The notes: generated by a model from the sequence alone, not told the origin. A stretch of DNA of 64,000 bases from Sphingomonas sp. S2-65 (GCF_021513175.1 NZ_CP090953.1:124001-188000), one strand, 5' to 3'. Shown: positions 8,774-18,811, counted from the stretch's first letter. A program made the numbers and translations.

Positions 8774-9709
8774 ATGGTCAACATGCCCCGCGTCGCGGTT
8801 CTTCTGCCCTGCTACAACGAGGAAGCCGCGATCGGCCAGACCGTCGCCGCGTTTCGCGCGGCGCTGCCCGGTGCCGCCATCTATGTCTATGACAACAACA
8901 GCCGCGACCGGACGATCGAGGTAGCGCGCGAAGCAGGGGCGGTGGTCCGCAGCGAGCGGATGCAGGGCAAGGGCAATGTCGTGCGGCGGATGTTCGCCGA
9001 TGTCGACGCCGACATCTATGTGATGGCGGACGGCGATGCGACCTATGACGCCAGCGTCGTTCCCGCGATGGTCGAGCGGCTGGTCGGCGAGGGGCTGGAC
9101 ATGATCGTCGGCACGAGGGTGCATGAGGCGGCGGAGGCGTATCGCCGCGGCCATGTGCTGGGTAATCGCGCGATGACCGGCTTCCTGGCGGGGCTTTTCG
9201 GCCGCAGCTTCACCGACATCTTCTCAGGCTACCGGGTATTCTCGCGCCGGTTCGTGAAGAGCTTCCCGGTGCTGTCGTCCGGGTTCGAGATCGAGACCGA
9301 GATCAGCGTCCATGCGCTGGAACTCAAGATGCCGGTGGGCGAGATGGAAACCCGCTATTTCGCGCGGGTCGAAGGCTCGGCGTCGAAGCTCAGCACCTAT
9401 CGCGACGGTGCCCGTATCCTGCGCACGATCGTCACGCTGTACCGCTATGAGAGGCCGATGTTCTTCTTTGGGTGGATCGCGAGCTTGTTCGCGCTGCTGG
9501 CGGTCCTCCTGGCCGTTCCGTTGGCGGTGACGTACGTCCAGACCGGGCTGGTGCCGCGCTTCCCGACCGCGATCCTCGCGACCGGATTGATGATCCTGGC
9601 GTTCCTGAACCTGTTCAGCGGGCTGATCCTGGACACGGTCGTTCGCGGGCGGCGCGAGATGCGGCGGCTGGCTTATCTGGCCCAGCCGGGACCGTTCCTG
9701 CCGCTATAG
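8774..9709 (+). CDS. Family 2 glycosyltransferase, membrane-anchored
   Basis: A 311-residue GT2 (dolichyl-phosphate mannose synthase-like) enzyme that would transfer a sugar from a nucleotide donor to a lipid or glycan acceptor at the inner membrane. The N-terminal Rossmann-like domain has VLLPCYNEEAAI, the acidic metal/nucleotide motif MADGDATYD, and GNRAMTGFLAGLFG typical of the DPM1/GtrB group. Two hydrophobic helices near the C-terminus (about 228-250 and 262-285) anchor it. GGGAG precedes the ATG. It overlaps the convergent ArnT-like gene by 37 bases. A GtrB-like partner role with that membrane protein is plausible but inferred. Confidence 0.88.
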   Translation: MVNMPRVAVLLPCYNEEAAIGQTVAAFRAALPGAAIYVYDNNSRDRTIEVAREAGAVVRSERMQGKGNVVRRMFADVDADIYVMADGDATYDASVVPAMVERLVGEGLDMIVGTRVHEAAEAYRRGHVLGNRAMTGFLAGLFGRSFTDIFSGYRVFSRRFVKSFPVLSSGFEIETEISVHALELKMPVGEMETRYFARVEGSASKLSTYRDGARILRTIVTLYRYERPMFFFGWIASLFALLAVLLAVPLAVTYVQTGLVPRFPTAILATGLMILAFLNLFSGLILDTVVRGRREMRRLAYLAQPGPFLPL

Positions 9710-10998
9710 TAGCGAAAGCCGGTGATCAGCGCTTCAACCGCCAGATAGCCAAGCAGGCCATAGACCAGATAGATGTAGCGCGACATCGGCTGGAGCAGCG
9801 CATAGGGCAGCGCGACGACGCCGACATAGATCGCGAGCAGCGGATAGCCGGGCCGGCGGCGATACAGGCCGATCGCAAGGCCGATCAGGCCAAGCAGGTT
9901 GACCAGCGAGATCGTCAGCGCGCGGGCGTCACGCAAGCCTTCCCAGCCAGTGAAGTACATCTGCCATGCGCGAGGAAAGAAGAACTCGCGCAGATGGCGC
10001 AGCGTCAGTCGCGCGAAAGCCACGGGATGGCTGGCGACCCAGTGCCATGTCCGAGTGCCGAGTTCGCGGAAATAAGCGACTTCGCCGCCGGCGGCCCGGA
10101 GCGCCGCCTGGCCGCGGCCATGGGGGTCATAGGGGTGGATCTCGTCGAGCCGCTGGGCGAAAACCCGCTCGGGGTTTGCGCCCGATACGGCGCCGGGGTG
10201 ATTGGCGAGCGCGAATTCGAGGCCGAAATTGCTGCGGATCAGCACTGGCGCGCCCATGACCTGCGCGTTCCGGATCGCCCAAGGGGTGAGGACAAGCGCG
10301 AGAGCGATGGCCGCCAACACGGCGAACCGGGCCGCGTGGCGAAATGGCAGGCGGGTCAGCGCGAACCATCCCCAGCACGCGTCGACCGCCAATCCTACCG
10401 GTGGGCAATAGAAGAAGGTGAGCGCGCACAGGCCCGAAACGAACAGCATCCTGCGCCAGCCAAAGCCGCCGGCTTCCTGATAGCGCAGGATCAGCAGGAG
10501 GTTCGCCGCGGCCAGGCATACCGCGCCGGCGCCTTCCCAGAAACGGAAGTCCAGCACTTCCTGCGGCACGAACGGCGGGGCGAGGCATAGCAGCGCCAAC
10601 CCCCAGCGGGCGACCAGCGGATCGCTGCCTAGCCTGCGGAACAGCGCCTGGAGGAGGAGGTAAGCGGCTGCGGTCTGGGCCAGTGACCAGACCAGCAGCG
10701 CCACCGCTGCAGTTCGGCCCACCCCGAACAGCCAGATCGGAAGGGCGGCGATCGCCGAACTGGCCGGCAGCAGATGTGCGGTCGGTCCGTAGCCAGGGAA
10801 ATAGGCGTCGGCGATCCCGCGGCCCTGTGCAATCGCAAGCGCGAGGTTCGTCGCCTCAGCCGTGGTGTAGAAGCCGTCGACGGGGCCCTGGACGCGGACC
10901 AGCCAGACCAGCCGCAGCACCAAGCCACCCAACAGGACGAACCAGACGAAGCGGCGGTCTTCGTGCGAGAGCTTTGGAACGTGCATCAGGGACGTCAT
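9673..10998 (-). CDS. Polytopic membrane protein, GT-C (ArnT/PMT-like) glycosyltransferase candidate
   Basis: A 441-residue integral membrane protein with around ten hydrophobic segments. The first cytoplasmic-side region is followed by a loop containing DGFYTTAEATNLALAIAQGRG, which resembles the first periplasmic loop of GT-C transferases, where acidic residues bind the lipid-linked sugar. The upstream neighbour on the other strand is a GT2 enzyme whose product could be its lipid-linked donor. The 3' ends overlap by 37 bases, which is unusual. The first ATG is used, but a second Met four codons on is possible. The exact family is not certain. Confidence 0.68.
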   Translation of the reverse strand: MTSLMHVPKLSHEDRRFVWFVLLGGLVLRLVWLVRVQGPVDGFYTTAEATNLALAIAQGRGIADAYFPGYGPTAHLLPASSAIAALPIWLFGVGRTAAVALLVWSLAQTAAAYLLLQALFRRLGSDPLVARWGLALLCLAPPFVPQEVLDFRFWEGAGAVCLAAANLLLILRYQEAGGFGWRRMLFVSGLCALTFFYCPPVGLAVDACWGWFALTRLPFRHAARFAVLAAIALALVLTPWAIRNAQVMGAPVLIRSNFGLEFALANHPGAVSGANPERVFAQRLDEIHPYDPHGRGQAALRAAGGEVAYFRELGTRTWHWVASHPVAFARLTLRHLREFFFPRAWQMYFTGWEGLRDARALTISLVNLLGLIGLAIGLYRRRPGYPLLAIYVGVVALPYALLQPMSRYIYLVYGLLGYLAVEALITGFRYYSGRNGPGWAR

Positions 10999-11117
10999 AG
11001 GCCCTTAAGGGTCGACGCCGGGTTAACCATCACCGCCGGCTGTCGCGACTGTCTGCCGCGGGCCGCACTACGGCCTTTTGCCGACTAGCCCCCTTGCGCG
11101 GCTTTGCAGGAGCGCCG

Positions 11118-11813
11118 ATGTATGCTGCCGGGCAAAACGACAAGATGAGACTTCCCCACATGCATCCGCTTTCCGGTCAGATGACCATCGACCCCGTCAC
11201 CGGGGGCCTCGTTCCTATCGTCATCGAACAGTCGAGCCGCGGCGAGCGCAGCTTCGATATCTTTTCGCGCCTGCTGCGCGAGCGCATCGTGTTCGTGACC
11301 GGCGGCGTCGAGGACCAGATGGCCTCGCTGATCACGGCACAGCTGCTCTTCCTCGAGTCCGAGAACCCGAAGAAGGACATCTGGATGTACATCAACTCGC
11401 CGGGCGGCGTGGTGACGGCGGGCATGGCAATCCATGACACGATGCAGTATATCCGTCCGCGCGTCGGCACGGTGTGCATCGGCCAGGCCGCTTCGATGGG
11501 GTCGTTCCTGCTGGCGGCAGGTGAGCCGGGTCTGCGCGTGGCGCTGACCAACGCCCGCATCATGGTGCATCAGCCCTCGGGAGGTGCGCAGGGCATGGCG
11601 TCGGACATCGAGATCCAGGCTAAGGAGATTCTCCGAATTCGCCGGCGCATGAATGACCTGTATGCCAAGTATACGGGCAAGCCGCTGGACGAGATCGAGC
11701 GCGCGATGGACCGCGATACGTTCCTGGAGGCAGACGAGGCCAAGGCCTTCGGACTGGTCGACGAGGTCTACGAAAAGCGGCCTGGAGCGACCGACGAAAC
11801 GGCGAGCGCGTAA
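11118..11813 (+). CDS. clpP: ATP-dependent Clp protease proteolytic subunit
   Basis: Serine peptidase subunit that forms the two-ring tetradecamer capped by ClpX. The catalytic Ser126 sits in GQAASMGSF, His151 in IMVHQPSGG, and the Asp is in the later [20 protein letters not shown] region. I chose the ATG at 11118 because AGGAG lies five bases upstream. The ATG at 11160 (MHPLSGQM) would give the more typical length but has no clear ribosome site, so the 14 extra N-terminal residues could be absent or processed. It sits in the conserved tig-clpP-clpX-lon order and is followed by clpX after 147 bases. Confidence 0.96.
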   Translation: MYAAGQNDKMRLPHMHPLSGQMTIDPVTGGLVPIVIEQSSRGERSFDIFSRLLRERIVFVTGGVEDQMASLITAQLLFLESENPKKDIWMYINSPGGVVTAGMAIHDTMQYIRPRVGTVCIGQAASMGSFLLAAGEPGLRVALTNARIMVHQPSGGAQGMASDIEIQAKEILRIRRRMNDLYAKYTGKPLDEIERAMDRDTFLEADEAKAFGLVDEVYEKRPGATDETASA

Positions 11814-11826
11814 GGATTTCAATATT

Positions 11827-11859
11827 TTGCCGTCCGCGTGACTGAAACGTGGACGGCAA
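11827..11859 (+). other. Stable hairpin between clpP and clpX
   Basis: A 12-bp stem, TTGCCGTCCGCG with CGTGGACGGCAA (one G-T pair), and a 9-base loop begin 14 bases after the clpP stop. No T tract follows, so this looks like a partial attenuator, RNA processing site or 3' stabiliser that would uncouple clpP and clpX levels, not a simple terminator. Confidence 0.5.
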
Positions 11860-11960
11860 GGAACCGCAAGGCTGCGGGCCGATTATGGATTGCCGGAGGA
11901 TGTTCCGCATGTAGGATGCGGAACCCTGTTACCACGTCCGGCGCGTGAAGGATGGATTGA

Positions 11961-13226
11961 ATGACCAAGCTCAGCGGCGGCGACTCCAAGAGCACGCTTT
12001 ACTGCTCGTTCTGCGGCAAGTCGCAGCACGAAGTCCGTAAGCTCATCGCCGGCCCGACCGTGTTCATCTGCGACGAGTGCGTCGAGCTGTGCAACGACAT
12101 CATCCGCGAGGAAACCAAGTCCGCGCTGGTGTCGAAGAAGGACGGCGGCGTACCGACCCCGCAGGAGATCTGCGACGTTCTCGACGATTATGTCATCGGC
12201 CAGAAGCGCGCCAAGCGCGTGCTCTCGGTGGCGGTGCACAACCACTATAAGCGCCTGAACCACGGCCAGAAGGGCGCGGACGTCGAGCTGTCGAAGTCCA
12301 ACATCCTGCTCGTCGGGCCGACCGGTTGCGGCAAGACGCTGCTGGCGCAGACGCTGGCGCGCATCCTGGACGTGCCGTTCACGATGGCCGATGCTACGAC
12401 GCTCACCGAGGCTGGCTATGTCGGCGAGGATGTCGAGAACATCATCCTCAAGCTGCTCCAGGCCTCCGACTATAATGTCGAGCGGGCGCAGCGCGGGATC
12501 GTCTATATCGACGAGATCGACAAGATCAGCCGCAAGGCCGAGAACCCGTCGATCACGCGCGACGTGTCGGGCGAGGGCGTGCAGCAGGCGCTGCTCAAGC
12601 TGATGGAAGGTACGACCGCTTCTGTGCCTCCGCAGGGTGGCCGCAAGCATCCGCAGCAGGAATTCCTGCAGGTGGACACGACCAACATCCTGTTCATCTG
12701 CGGCGGCGCGTTCGCCGGCCTGGAAAAGATCATCGGCGACCGCCTGCAGGGCAAGTCGATCGGTTTCGGCGCGCATGTCGCCGGGCCGGACGAGCGCAAG
12801 ACCGGCGAGACGCTGAAGAGCGTGGAGCCCGAGGATCTGCTGAAGTTCGGCCTGATCCCCGAGTTCGTCGGCCGTCTGCCCGTCATCGCGACGCTGGAAG
12901 ACCTGGACGTCGACGCGCTGATGAAGATCCTGACCGAGCCGAAGAACGCGCTGGTCAAGCAGTATCAGAAGCTGTTCGACATGGAGGACGTGAAGCTGGG
13001 CTTCAACGAGGACGCGCTGGTCGCGATCTCGAAGCGGGCGATCGAGCGCAAGACGGGCGCGCGCGGACTTCGCTCGATCCTGGAAGGCATTCTGCTCGAC
13101 ACGATGTTCGACCTGCCCAGCATGGACGGTGTCGACGAGGTGATGGTCGACAAGGATGTGGTCGCCGGCACGAAGGAGCCGGTGCGGATCTACGCCAAGA
13201 AGGAAAAGGCCGGCAGCGCGGCGTAA
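11961..13226 (+). CDS. clpX: ATP-dependent Clp protease ATP-binding subunit ClpX
   Basis: AAA+ unfoldase that recognises, unfolds and feeds substrates into ClpP. The N-terminal C4 zinc-binding domain shows CSFCGK and ICDECVELC (about residues 15-40). The AAA+ core has the Walker A GPTGCGKT, Walker [11 protein letters not shown], and the sensor-2 region RGLRSILE. At 421 residues it is of normal length. It probably shares some transcription with clpP but has its own 147-base leader containing a hairpin. Confidence 0.98.
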   Translation: MTKLSGGDSKSTLYCSFCGKSQHEVRKLIAGPTVFICDECVELCNDIIREETKSALVSKKDGGVPTPQEICDVLDDYVIGQKRAKRVLSVAVHNHYKRLNHGQKGADVELSKSNILLVGPTGCGKTLLAQTLARILDVPFTMADATTLTEAGYVGEDVENIILKLLQASDYNVERAQRGIVYIDEIDKISRKAENPSITRDVSGEGVQQALLKLMEGTTASVPPQGGRKHPQQEFLQVDTTNILFICGGAFAGLEKIIGDRLQGKSIGFGAHVAGPDERKTGETLKSVEPEDLLKFGLIPEFVGRLPVIATLEDLDVDALMKILTEPKNALVKQYQKLFDMEDVKLGFNEDALVAISKRAIERKTGARGLRSILEGILLDTMFDLPSMDGVDEVMVDKDVVAGTKEPVRIYAKKEKAGSAA

Positions 13227-13250
13227 GCCGATACTGCCGAGAAGGTTTGG

Positions 13251-13284
13251 GGGCGCGGTCCGCGAGGGCCGCGCCCTTTCTCTT
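13251..13284 (+). terminator. Rho-independent terminator of clpX
   Basis: GC-rich stem GGGCGCGGTCC with GGGCCGCGCCC (one G-T pair), a GCGA tetraloop and a TTTCTCTT tail follow the clpX stop. It overlaps the 3' end of the convergent gene by two bases. Confidence 0.8.
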
Positions 13285-14359
13285 ATGGCTGGCGGTGCAG
13301 GGCAGGGCCGTTAAGCGCTTGCCATGGGATCACCGCCCAATCCGGCGCGTCGCAGGCGCGATTCACGCGCGGGAAATAGGCGCCGACGAACAAGCCGTCG
13401 GCAGTGAGGTACCAGGCGGGAAAATCCCAGACCTCGGGATCGGCATAGTTGCACTCGTCCTCTTCGGCATTCTCAGCCGGGGCGGTCATCTCTTCGGGGT
13501 GATAGCGGGTCAGCAATGCGACGAGGCCCGGCGCGAAGCGGTCGCCGCGATAGCTGTACCACGTCGACGAGTCCTCCGCGGGCGGCGGGCCGTCGCCGAA
13601 GCGGAGCAGGTCCTCCAGCTTCAGCGGGTCCCCCGTGCGCGCGTCATATGTGAAGCCGCTGGTCCCGAAGTCGGGGTGGGCCGCGCCGGAGCAGCTCCAG
13701 GCCGACTGCCACGCATAGCTGAGGAAGCGTTCGTCGAGATGGGGCACGCTGGCCTCATCGGTGTCGACGCCGGTGCCGCCTTCGCGGGCCGCGCAGTCGA
13801 ACCATTGCTGGACGTGGCGCCACTGAGTCTCGGCAAGCGCGGCGTTGATCTTGTCGCGGGCGGGAGCGGTATAGCCGTCCTCAAGCCGGAACAGGCGGGT
13901 GTGCGACTGCGGCTCGACATACCAGCGGATGGTGCGGGTGCCGATCCGCTGCATGGGGCCGGGAGCAAGGGTAAGCCCGGCGAGTTGCAAGCGGGCATAA
14001 CCATCGAGATCGGCGGGTGCGCCGGGCGGGCGTGACGGCAGCGTGGCGAGACGCAGCGACACCGGCAAGGTGCGGCCCTTGCTGGTGGTCAGCGTGCCGG
14101 TCAGGCGCGGGCCTTGCCGCGTCAGCACCAATTTGTCCTCGGTCAGCCGCGACTCGAGCGTAAAGGTTTCGCCATGGCGTTCGCCGCTCAGGTCGCTGTC
14201 GAAGCGAGTGCGGCGGTAGAAGTAGCGGCCCACGGCTTCGTCGGTGCCATGATCGAGTTCCAGGACCATCGGGGCGGGTCCGGCGGACCCCTCATAGAGG
14301 GTCTGCGCGGTTGCCGAGGCGGGCAGCAGCGCGGCGAAGAGCAGTGCGGCGCGGATCAT
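13283..14359 (-). CDS. Exported protein of unknown function
   Basis: A 358-residue protein with a clear signal peptide (hydrophobic LLFAALLPASATAQ, cleavage near residue 19). The mature part has paired Cys residues (in WFDCAARE, WSCSGA, DECNYA and NRACDA) that could form disulfides, and many Trp and Tyr. I recognise no catalytic motif. Its ATG overlaps the stop of the M1 aminopeptidase gene upstream by 4 bases, so the two are translationally coupled. It may be a binding partner, inhibitor or lysozyme-inhibitor-like protein, but this is a guess. Confidence 0.75.
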   Translation of the reverse strand: MIRAALLFAALLPASATAQTLYEGSAGPAPMVLELDHGTDEAVGRYFYRRTRFDSDLSGERHGETFTLESRLTEDKLVLTRQGPRLTGTLTTSKGRTLPVSLRLATLPSRPPGAPADLDGYARLQLAGLTLAPGPMQRIGTRTIRWYVEPQSHTRLFRLEDGYTAPARDKINAALAETQWRHVQQWFDCAAREGGTGVDTDEASVPHLDERFLSYAWQSAWSCSGAAHPDFGTSGFTYDARTGDPLKLEDLLRFGDGPPPAEDSSTWYSYRGDRFAPGLVALLTRYHPEEMTAPAENAEEDECNYADPEVWDFPAWYLTADGLFVGAYFPRVNRACDAPDWAVIPWQALNGPALHRQP

Positions 14360-16083
14360 TGGCCACCGCGCTGCGCATAGGCCTGGTAGGCGTCAACCGC
14401 GGCCGAGCGCTTGAGGATGCGCGCGGCGGGGTCGATCACCACATGCGCGCCGTTCGGGACGGTGAGCGTCCCGATGCCGCCGTTCATCGCTACGCTTTGA
14501 ACCTTGCCGTCCACTTGCACCTCGATCGGGAGCGGGAAAGGGGTTTCGCCGGCTGTCCGCCAGCGCAGCGTCAGCTGGGTGCCGGTGCGGGTCTCGATCA
14601 GTTCGGGGAGCGCGGCCTGGCGGAGATAGACGTCGAAGAACCAGTTCAGGTCCTTGCCGGTCACTTGGTTGACGATGGCGATGTATTCGGGCGTGCTGGC
14701 AAAGCGTGGCTGGAAATTACCCGGTTTGGGATCGGGGCGGCCATAGACCAGGCGGCGCGTGACTTCCCAGAAATCCTTGTCGCCGATCAGGTTGCGCAGG
14801 GTGTGGAGCACCCAGGCGCCCTTGACGTAGATGTCGCTGCCCGGCCCCCCCTTGCTGGTCTCATAGACGTCCTCTTCGGTCCTGATCCGCCCCGAGACGA
14901 TCGGGGCGAGGTTCATGATCTGGTTGCGGAAATCGTCCATCATCGCGGCGTAGCGCGCCTCGCCCTCGCGCCAGCGGCCGTAGAGCGGCTGGAAATATTG
15001 GGCGTATCCTTCGTGCAGCCAGTAATCGTCCCAATTGGCGGCCGACATCTGGTTGCCGAACCATTCGTGGGCGAGCTCGTGCTGGAAGATCTCGTCGAAC
15101 CCGGACGGCGTCTTCTTGTAGTTGTTGCCATAGGCGTTGATGGTTTGGTGCTCCATGCCGAGATGGGGCGTCTCGACGACGCCGACCTTTTCATCGGACC
15201 AGGGATAGGGGCCGAGCACCTGTTCGAAGAAGTCGAGCGTCGGGGCGAATTCGGCGAACAGCGCCTGCGCCTTTGCCTCGCGCCCGGGCAGATACCAATA
15301 GGACATCGGGACGGTGTAGCCGAACCGGCTTTTGTACGGGGCGCTCACTTCCTTGTACGGCGCGATGTTCAACGCGACGGAATAGGGGTTGGGGCTGCGC
15401 GCCTTCCAATGCCAGATGGTGCGGCCATCGGGCAAGTTCTCAACCCGCTGGAGCACGCCGTTGGACGGAGCGGACAGGCCGGCGGGGACGGTGATGTGGA
15501 GGTCGACCGTGTCCGGCTCGCCGCGAGGGAAGTCGAGGCAGGGCCAGAACAGATCGCAGCCATAGCCCTCCGCCGTGGTAGCGACCCAGGGGCTGCCGCC
15601 GGGCGTTTTGCTCCAGACGATCCCGTCGTCCCACGGCGCGCGCACCGCGACGTGCGGCGTGCCGCCATAGGCGATGCGCACCACCGCGCGGGCATTGGCC
15701 GGAAGGGGGCGCGGCAGGGTGATGGCGAGCCGACCCACGGGATTGGCCCAGGCGCCGGGTTGAAGCGGAGTGCCGTCGATGCTGACCGCGCTCACCGGCA
15801 GGTTCTTGTCCAAGTCGATCAGAAGCCTGCGCTGCGGGGCGGACGTGCGCAGCGTCAGCGTCGCCGCGCCTTGAAGCGTCCGCGTGTCGGGATGCACTTC
15901 GATCGCGAGGTCGGCATGCTCGAGATGAAGCGCTGCGCGCTCCGGATCGATGGGGCCGCCCGACTCCTGAGTCGTCGCGGTGATCGGCGGCTCGCCCGGG
16001 CGCACCTGCTGCGCAGCGGCTGGACTCGCCAGCGCGGACATCGAAGCGAGAAGAAGCAGGCGGGTGGTGATAGAAACCTCCAT
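14356..16083 (-). CDS. Exported M1-family metallopeptidase
   Basis: Zinc aminopeptidase-type enzyme of 575 residues. A signal peptide covers about residues 1-24 (ends SPAAAQ). The N-terminal beta domain is followed by the catalytic domain: the exopeptidase motif GxMEN appears as GMEHQ, and the zinc site HELAH is at residues 335-339 with Glu358 in LHEGYAQYF, the canonical HExxH-x18-E. The N-to-H change in GMEH(Q) may alter substrate preference. It lacks the long C-terminal ERAP domain and is closer to the short periplasmic M1 members. It is the first gene of a two-gene operon with the exported protein at 13283-14359 and is divergent from lon. Confidence 0.93.
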   Translation of the reverse strand: MEVSITTRLLLLASMSALASPAAAQQVRPGEPPITATTQESGGPIDPERAALHLEHADLAIEVHPDTRTLQGAATLTLRTSAPQRRLLIDLDKNLPVSAVSIDGTPLQPGAWANPVGRLAITLPRPLPANARAVVRIAYGGTPHVAVRAPWDDGIVWSKTPGGSPWVATTAEGYGCDLFWPCLDFPRGEPDTVDLHITVPAGLSAPSNGVLQRVENLPDGRTIWHWKARSPNPYSVALNIAPYKEVSAPYKSRFGYTVPMSYWYLPGREAKAQALFAEFAPTLDFFEQVLGPYPWSDEKVGVVETPHLGMEHQTINAYGNNYKKTPSGFDEIFQHELAHEWFGNQMSAANWDDYWLHEGYAQYFQPLYGRWREGEARYAAMMDDFRNQIMNLAPIVSGRIRTEEDVYETSKGGPGSDIYVKGAWVLHTLRNLIGDKDFWEVTRRLVYGRPDPKPGNFQPRFASTPEYIAIVNQVTGKDLNWFFDVYLRQAALPELIETRTGTQLTLRWRTAGETPFPLPIEVQVDGKVQSVAMNGGIGTLTVPNGAHVVIDPAARILKRSAAVDAYQAYAQRGGQ

Positions 16084-16150
16084 CGGGCGGGTTTACGGCA
16101 AGGGTTAGACGGAGCGGCTAGCCAATCCGCAACCAAACAATCCATGATGA

Positions 16151-16180
16151 TTGATGCGGATGCCCGCGGCCCCATATATA
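16151..16180 (+). promoter_or_regulatory. Putative promoter of lon
   Basis: TTGATG at 16151-16156 and TATATA at 16175-16180 are separated by 18 bases and end 36 bases before the lon ATG. I saw no convincing sigma-32 consensus, though the alphaproteobacterial version is degenerate. Confidence 0.4.
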
Positions 16181-16216
16181 GTGAAGAGCAAGGGCCGCTC
16201 GGGCCCAGGAGTATCC

Positions 16217-18673
16217 ATGAAGCAGTCTTATCCCGTCCTGCCGCTTCGCGACATCGTCGTCTTCCCGCACATGATCGTGCCGCTGTTCGTCGGCCGGGAC
16301 AAGTCGGTGGCGGCGCTTGAAGCAGCGATGGCGGACGACAAGGAAATTTTCCTCGTGGCGCAGCTGGATCCGGCGCAAGACGATCCCAGCCGCGACGATC
16401 TGTACGACACCGGCGTTTCCGCCGAAGTGCTGCAGCTGCTGAAGCTGCCCGACGGCACCGTTCGCGTGCTGGTCGCCGGCAAGGAGCGCGGCAAGCTAGA
16501 GACGATGGAGGAATCCGGTCCGTTCCTAACGGCGACAGTGAGCCCGGTCGAAGAAGGCGACGTCACCCTCGAAAGCGCGAGTGCCGAGCTCGGCGAGAAG
16601 GTCGGCGACGTTACGCCCGAACAGCTCAGCCCCGACCTGAAGGCGCTGATGCGCTCGGTGGTCGAGCAGTTCGAAAATTATGCCAAGCTCAACCGCAAGC
16701 TGCCGGCCGAGACCGCAGTGCAGTTGAGCGAGATCGAAGATCCTTCACGGTTGGCCGACGCCGTCGCCGCCAATATCGCCGTAAAGGTCGCCGAGAAGCA
16801 GACGCTGCTGGTCGAGCGCGACGCCGCCAAGCGGCTGGAGATGGTCTTCGCCTTCATGGAGGGCGAACTGGGCGTCCTTCAGGTCGAGAAGAAGATCCGC
16901 AGCCGCGTGAAGCGGCAGATGGAGAAGACCCAGCGCGAATATTATCTCAATGAGCAGCTGAAGGCGATCCAGCGTGAGCTGGGCAACGAGGGTGAGGAAG
17001 GCGAGGGCGATGAAGTCGCCGAACTGACTCAGAAAATCGCCACGCTGAAGCTATCCAAGGAAGCCCGTACCAAGGCGACCTCGGAGCTGAAGAAGCTCAA
17101 GACGATGGCACCTATGTCGGCCGAGGCTACGGTGGTCCGCAACTATCTCGACGTGCTGCTGGGCCTGCCCTGGGGCAAGAAGTCGAAGCTCAAGAAGGAC
17201 ATCGGCGAAGCGCAGGGCATCCTGGACCAGGACCATTACGCACTGGAAAAGGTGAAGGACCGGATCGTCGAGTATCTCGCGGTCCAGGCGCGCACCAACA
17301 AGCTGAAGGGGCCGATCCTGTGCCTCGTCGGCCCTCCCGGCGTAGGCAAGACCTCGCTCGGCAAGAGCATCGCCAAGGCGACCGGGCGCGAGTTCATCCG
17401 CCAGTCGCTGGGCGGCGTGCGCGACGAGGCCGAGATTCGCGGCCATCGTCGGACCTATATCGGCTCGCTGCCGGGCAAGATCGTCACCAACCTGCGCAAG
17501 GCCGGTGCATCGAACCCGCTGTTCCTGCTCGATGAGATCGACAAGCTCGGCCAGGATTTCCGTGGCGATCCCGCCTCGGCGCTGCTCGAAGTGCTCGATC
17601 CCGAGCAGAACAACAAGTTCAACGATCATTATCTGGAGATCGACATCGATCTGTCGGACGTAATGTTCGTGTGCACTGCGAACTCGCTGGATCTGCCGCA
17701 GCCGCTGCTCGATCGGATGGAGATCATCCGGCTCGAAGGCTATACCGAGGACGAGAAGGTTGAGATCGCCGAGCGCCATCTGGTCGAGAAGCAGATCGAC
17801 GCGCACGGGCTGAAGGCAGGCGAGTTCACGCTCACCAACCCGGGCCTGCGCGACTTGATCCGCTACTACACCCGCGAAGCGGGCGTCCGTACGCTGGAGC
17901 GTGAAATCGCGAAGCTCGCCCGCAAGGCGCTGCGCAAGATCCTGGAGGGCAAGGAGACCAGCGTCACCATCACGCCCGAGAACCTCCACGAATATGCCGG
18001 GGTGCAGAAGTACCGCTTCGGCGTGGGCGAGGAGGAGCATCAAATCGGCGCGGTCACCGGGCTTGCCTGGACCGAAGTCGGCGGCGAACTGCTCACCATC
18101 GAAAGCGTCACCGTGCCCGGCAAGGGCGGGATCAAGACGACCGGCAAGCTGGGCGACGTGATGAAGGAATCGGTCGAGGCCGCCTTCAGCTTCGTCAAGG
18201 CGCGCTCGCCATCCTATGGCATCAAGCCGAGCCTGTTCGGGCGCAAGGACATCCATGTCCACTTGCCCGAAGGCGCGGTGCCCAAGGATGGTCCGTCGGC
18301 CGGTATCGGCCTGGTCACTTCGATCGTCTCGACGCTTACCGGCGTTTCGGTTCGCAAGGACATCGCGATGACCGGCGAAGTCACGCTGCGCGGCCGGGTG
18401 CTGCCGATCGGGGGGCTCAAGGAAAAGCTCCTCGCGGCGATGCGCGGCGGCATCAAGACGGTGCTGATTCCGATGGAGAACGAGAAGGACCTGGCCGAGA
18501 TCCCAGCGAACATTCGCGAGGGGTTGGAGATCATCCCGGTCGCGCATGTCGATGAAGTGCTGCGATTGGCGCTCACCGGACCGCTGACCGCGATCGACTG
18601 GACGGATGCCGACGAACTGGCCGCGCAGCCGCCGGTCGGGGTTGCTCCAATCGGCGACGCCGTCCATCATTGA
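16217..18673 (+). CDS. lon: ATP-dependent protease Lon
   Basis: Homohexameric AAA+ protease that removes misfolded and regulatory proteins. The ATG at 16217 is preceded by AGGAG and begins [18 protein letters not shown], the classic LonA N-terminus, giving 818 residues. The N-terminal substrate-binding domain is followed by coiled coil and the AAA+ module (Walker [10 protein letters not shown], Walker [10 protein letters not shown]). The C-terminal protease domain carries the catalytic Ser in KDGPSAGIG and the Lys in the [10 protein letters not shown] region. It is followed by the HU gene, in the order seen in most alphaproteobacteria. Confidence 0.98.
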   Translation: MKQSYPVLPLRDIVVFPHMIVPLFVGRDKSVAALEAAMADDKEIFLVAQLDPAQDDPSRDDLYDTGVSAEVLQLLKLPDGTVRVLVAGKERGKLETMEESGPFLTATVSPVEEGDVTLESASAELGEKVGDVTPEQLSPDLKALMRSVVEQFENYAKLNRKLPAETAVQLSEIEDPSRLADAVAANIAVKVAEKQTLLVERDAAKRLEMVFAFMEGELGVLQVEKKIRSRVKRQMEKTQREYYLNEQLKAIQRELGNEGEEGEGDEVAELTQKIATLKLSKEARTKATSELKKLKTMAPMSAEATVVRNYLDVLLGLPWGKKSKLKKDIGEAQGILDQDHYALEKVKDRIVEYLAVQARTNKLKGPILCLVGPPGVGKTSLGKSIAKATGREFIRQSLGGVRDEAEIRGHRRTYIGSLPGKIVTNLRKAGASNPLFLLDEIDKLGQDFRGDPASALLEVLDPEQNNKFNDHYLEIDIDLSDVMFVCTANSLDLPQPLLDRMEIIRLEGYTEDEKVEIAERHLVEKQIDAHGLKAGEFTLTNPGLRDLIRYYTREAGVRTLEREIAKLARKALRKILEGKETSVTITPENLHEYAGVQKYRFGVGEEEHQIGAVTGLAWTEVGGELLTIESVTVPGKGGIKTTGKLGDVMKESVEAAFSFVKARSPSYGIKPSLFGRKDIHVHLPEGAVPKDGPSAGIGLVTSIVSTLTGVSVRKDIAMTGEVTLRGRVLPIGGLKEKLLAAMRGGIKTVLIPMENEKDLAEIPANIREGLEIIPVAHVDEVLRLALTGPLTAIDWTDADELAAQPPVGVAPIGDAVHH

Positions 18674-18712
18674 GGCAGCGTAACTTTTCACCGCAAGCGC
18701 GGCGGAAAGGTT

Positions 18713-18741
18713 TTGACAGCGGCGGCGGTCGCGTGCTGACT
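18713..18741 (+). promoter_or_regulatory. Putative promoter of the HU gene
   Basis: A perfect -35 box TTGACA at 18713-18718 is followed after 17 bases by CTGACT, a poor -10. The position, about 70 bases upstream of the HU start, is suitable. Confidence 0.4.
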
Positions 18742-18811
18742 GAGGCACCGGCTTGCCGCCGCGGTTCGTTTCCACGTCTCATGGACGTACATCTCAGGGG
18801 ATCCCATCAAT

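Noticed and set aside
6898..8784. A 628-codon minus-strand frame opposite tig
   Set aside because: Antisense of trigger factor; no family similarity and no ribosome site.
16097..16216. A sigma-32 heat-shock promoter upstream of lon
   Set aside because: I could not find a convincing CTTG and CCTATNT-like pair with correct spacing; only a sigma-70-like match was recorded.
14311..16320. A 669-codon plus-strand frame opposite the M1 peptidase gene
   Set aside because: The peptidase on the minus strand has a signal peptide and a complete zinc site; the plus-strand translation is low-complexity Arg/Gly/Ala.
17051..18775. A 574-codon minus-strand frame opposite lon
   Set aside because: Shadow of lon; no recognisable domain.
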